From contig SKYY01000052.1 in assembly GCA_007127665.1 (NCBI GenBank), positions 1-7,079 on the forward strand: a DNA stretch of 7,079 nucleotides. Reading direction: 5' to 3'. Positions 6,013-7,079 of the stretch are shown here, in pieces. A program made the translations under genes and the position numbers. The stretch comes from Balneolales bacterium (lineage in GTDB: Bacteria > Bacteroidota > Rhodothermia > Balneolales > Natronogracilivirgulaceae). The notes beneath the pieces were generated by a model. It was not told the origin of the DNA, ran no database searches, and saw only the letters and a program-made list of their open reading frames with translations. Position 1 is the first letter of the stretch. Each line of letters starts with the position of its first letter.

Positions 6013-6579
6013 ATGATCAAGCCGAAATTCTGGAAGCGCATCAAGTCGCAATCCGAAATGATATTTCAATCACCTTTTCTGAAGCGTATGTCGCAGCTCG
6101 AGCGGTATGAGTTCCTGCAACTCAGCCACCGGCGACGGTTCAAAGCCGGGGAGTATGTGTACCATCAGGGAGACCCGGGGACAGGCCTTTACCTGATTGA
6201 GCAGGGCGCCGTGGAGTTGCTTTATCAGGAAGAGCATACGGACAATGCCGTGCCGCTCACCGTGCTCCATGCTCCCGAATCATTCGGTGCTTTCAGTGTG
6301 GACTATCTTGTCAAAAGAAAAGCCTCGGCACGTTGTACTACGGATTCGGTGATCTACGGTTTTTTCATTTCCGATTACCAGGTCCTGGGGAAAAGGCATC
6401 CACGTATCGCACTGCGTTTCCTCGAAACGCTGAATGTTTTTGCTACCAGGCAACTCGACCTGGTCATGACACGCATGTCACAGATTGATGACAATGATAC
6501 CGGAGCGGAAGCCTACGCCCTGCTTTTTGAAACGTATGACATCCCGGCCGAAGAATCGGCAAAGGATAAAATCAGCTGA
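6013..6579 (+). CDS. Cyclic-nucleotide-binding-domain protein without HTH (Crp/Fnr effector-domain-like)
   Basis: The 188-residue protein has a Crp/Fnr-type jelly roll at about residues 22-130. It shows the signature FKAGEYVYHQGDPGTGLYLIEQGAVELL (43-70), which matches the conserved CRP pattern of GD....YLI..G.V. After the domain comes one long helix (about 128-158), resembling CRP helix C, and then a polar tail, with no helix-turn-helix. It is therefore unlikely to be a DNA-binding regulator by itself and may be a sensor or scaffold, possibly dimeric. The phosphate-binding cassette is degenerate: where CRP has GE...RSA, this protein has GA (92-93) and KAS (103-105), so the Glu that contacts ribose and the Arg that contacts phosphate are replaced by Ala and Lys. 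Cyclic nucleotide binding is doubtful. The ATG at 6013 has no clear Shine-Dalgarno, and the frame upstream holds no obvious ATG. The stop is 6 bases before the RlmD start, so the two are probably co-transcribed. It has no signal peptide and should be cytoplasmic. Confidence 0.88.
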   Translation: MIKPKFWKRIKSQSEMIFQSPFLKRMSQLERYEFLQLSHRRRFKAGEYVYHQGDPGTGLYLIEQGAVELLYQEEHTDNAVPLTVLHAPESFGAFSVDYLVKRKASARCTTDSVIYGFFISDYQVLGKRHPRIALRFLETLNVFATRQLDLVMTRMSQIDDNDTGAEAYALLFETYDIPAEESAKDKIS

Positions 6580-6585
6580 TCCGGA

Positions 6586-7079
6586 ATGAGTCAACATACA
6601 CCTCCATCCCCCGTAAAAAAGGGAAAGGAACTGATTCTGGATATTACCACAGCCGCCTTCGAAGGAAAAGGCCTTGGCAAGGTGGGGGAATATGCCGTAT
6701 TTGTCAAGAATACCGCACCAGGTGACCGGGTCCGCGTCCGCATTACCCGCAAAAGGAAAAAATACGCAGAGGGTATTCTGCTTGAGCTTCTTGAACCTTC
6801 TCCGGTGCGCATAACCCCAAAGTGCCGGCACGCTGAGACATGTGGCGGCTGCACATGGCAGCACATTCCATATGAGAAGGAACTTGCGTACAAATCGGAA
6901 CACGTAAGGGACCATTTCCAGCGCATCGGAGGGTTTCGCGATATCATAACCGATCCGGTTATTGGAGCTCCGGAACCTTTCTACTACCGTAACAAAATGG
7001 AGTACACCTTCGGTGACCGGCGGTGGCTGACGGAGGAGGAGGTGCAGTCCGACCGGGAAATTGCCGACCGGGACTTTGC
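6586..7079 (+). CDS. rlmD: 23S rRNA (uracil-5-)-methyltransferase RlmD family, N-terminal part
   Basis: I translated this frame from the ATG at 6586; it is open to the right edge (164 residues plus 2 bases). RlmD and its relatives use S-adenosylmethionine to methylate C5 of a uridine in 23S rRNA (U1939 in E. coli). Residues about 12-72 form a TRAM RNA-binding domain (LDITTAAFEGKGLGKV...VFVKNTAPGDRVRV). Then comes the iron-sulfur motif C80-x5-C86-x2-C89 in CRHAETCGGCTWQHIPYEK, followed by FYYRNKMEYTF (132-142), typical of the RumA/RlmD family. The fourth cluster Cys is not identified, and the SAM-binding and catalytic domains lie beyond the window. RlmCD- or TrmA-like specificity cannot be excluded without that part. 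The gene starts 6 bases after the cNMP-domain gene, with only a weak CGGA directly before the ATG, which suggests translational coupling. Confidence 0.9.
   Translation, partial: MSQHTPPSPVKKGKELILDITTAAFEGKGLGKVGEYAVFVKNTAPGDRVRVRITRKRKKYAEGILLELLEPSPVRITPKCRHAETCGGCTWQHIPYEKELAYKSEHVRDHFQRIGGFRDIITDPVIGAPEPFYYRNKMEYTFGDRRWLTEEEVQSDREIADRDF

Noticed and set aside
5333..6069. Minus-strand ORFs of 222 and 94 codons over the Omp85 3' end
   Set aside because: They are antisense, without recognisable domains or ribosome binding sites.
6478..6947. Minus-strand ORFs of 145 and 118 codons over the RlmD 5' part
   Set aside because: They are antisense to the TRAM and iron-sulfur motifs of the RlmD-family frame.

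Overview
The window looks like ordinary chromosomal DNA from a moderately GC-rich Gram-negative bacterium of the FCB group, most likely Bacteroidota, Balneolota or Rhodothermota. The reasons are a TatA with the [13 protein letters not shown] signature, a DUF2795 acidic small protein typical of these phyla, a glutaminyl-cyclase-like M28 lipoprotein with the AHWDTRP motif, a GatCAB-type amidotransferase subunit, an Omp85 outer-membrane protein, and weak Shine-Dalgarno signals on several genes. No phage, transposase, CRISPR or RNA gene was seen.

Left half, minus strand, read right to left: tatA (2735-2496), then gatA (2319-790), then an M28 glutaminyl-cyclase-like lipoprotein that runs off the left edge (740-1). 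The three genes share direction and could form one transcription unit. A 17-bp minisatellite of about 5.5 units lies between the tatA stop and the gatA start. gatA begins with TTG.

Middle: an AT-rich divergent intergenic region (2736-2920) separates tatA from a plus-strand gene for a DUF2795 protein (2921-3166). It holds two inverted repeats and a pair of 12-bp direct repeats, so it is the likely control region for both directions.

Right half, plus strand: a BamA/TamA (Omp85) family outer-membrane protein (3299-5866), a cyclic-nucleotide-binding-domain protein without a DNA-binding domain (6013-6579), and the 5' part of an RlmD-type 23S rRNA uracil methyltransferase (6586 to the right edge). 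The last two genes are only 6 bases apart. The Omp85 protein carries a 57-bp (19-residue) tandem repeat array directly after its signal peptide, which is the most unusual feature of the window.

Functionally the genes are housekeeping: protein export (TatA), tRNA-Gln biogenesis (GatA), outer-membrane biogenesis (Omp85) and rRNA modification (RlmD). I found no convincing new multi-gene system. The points worth a second look are the two unrelated-looking tandem arrays, the degenerate cNMP-binding pocket, and the palindromes in the divergent promoter region.
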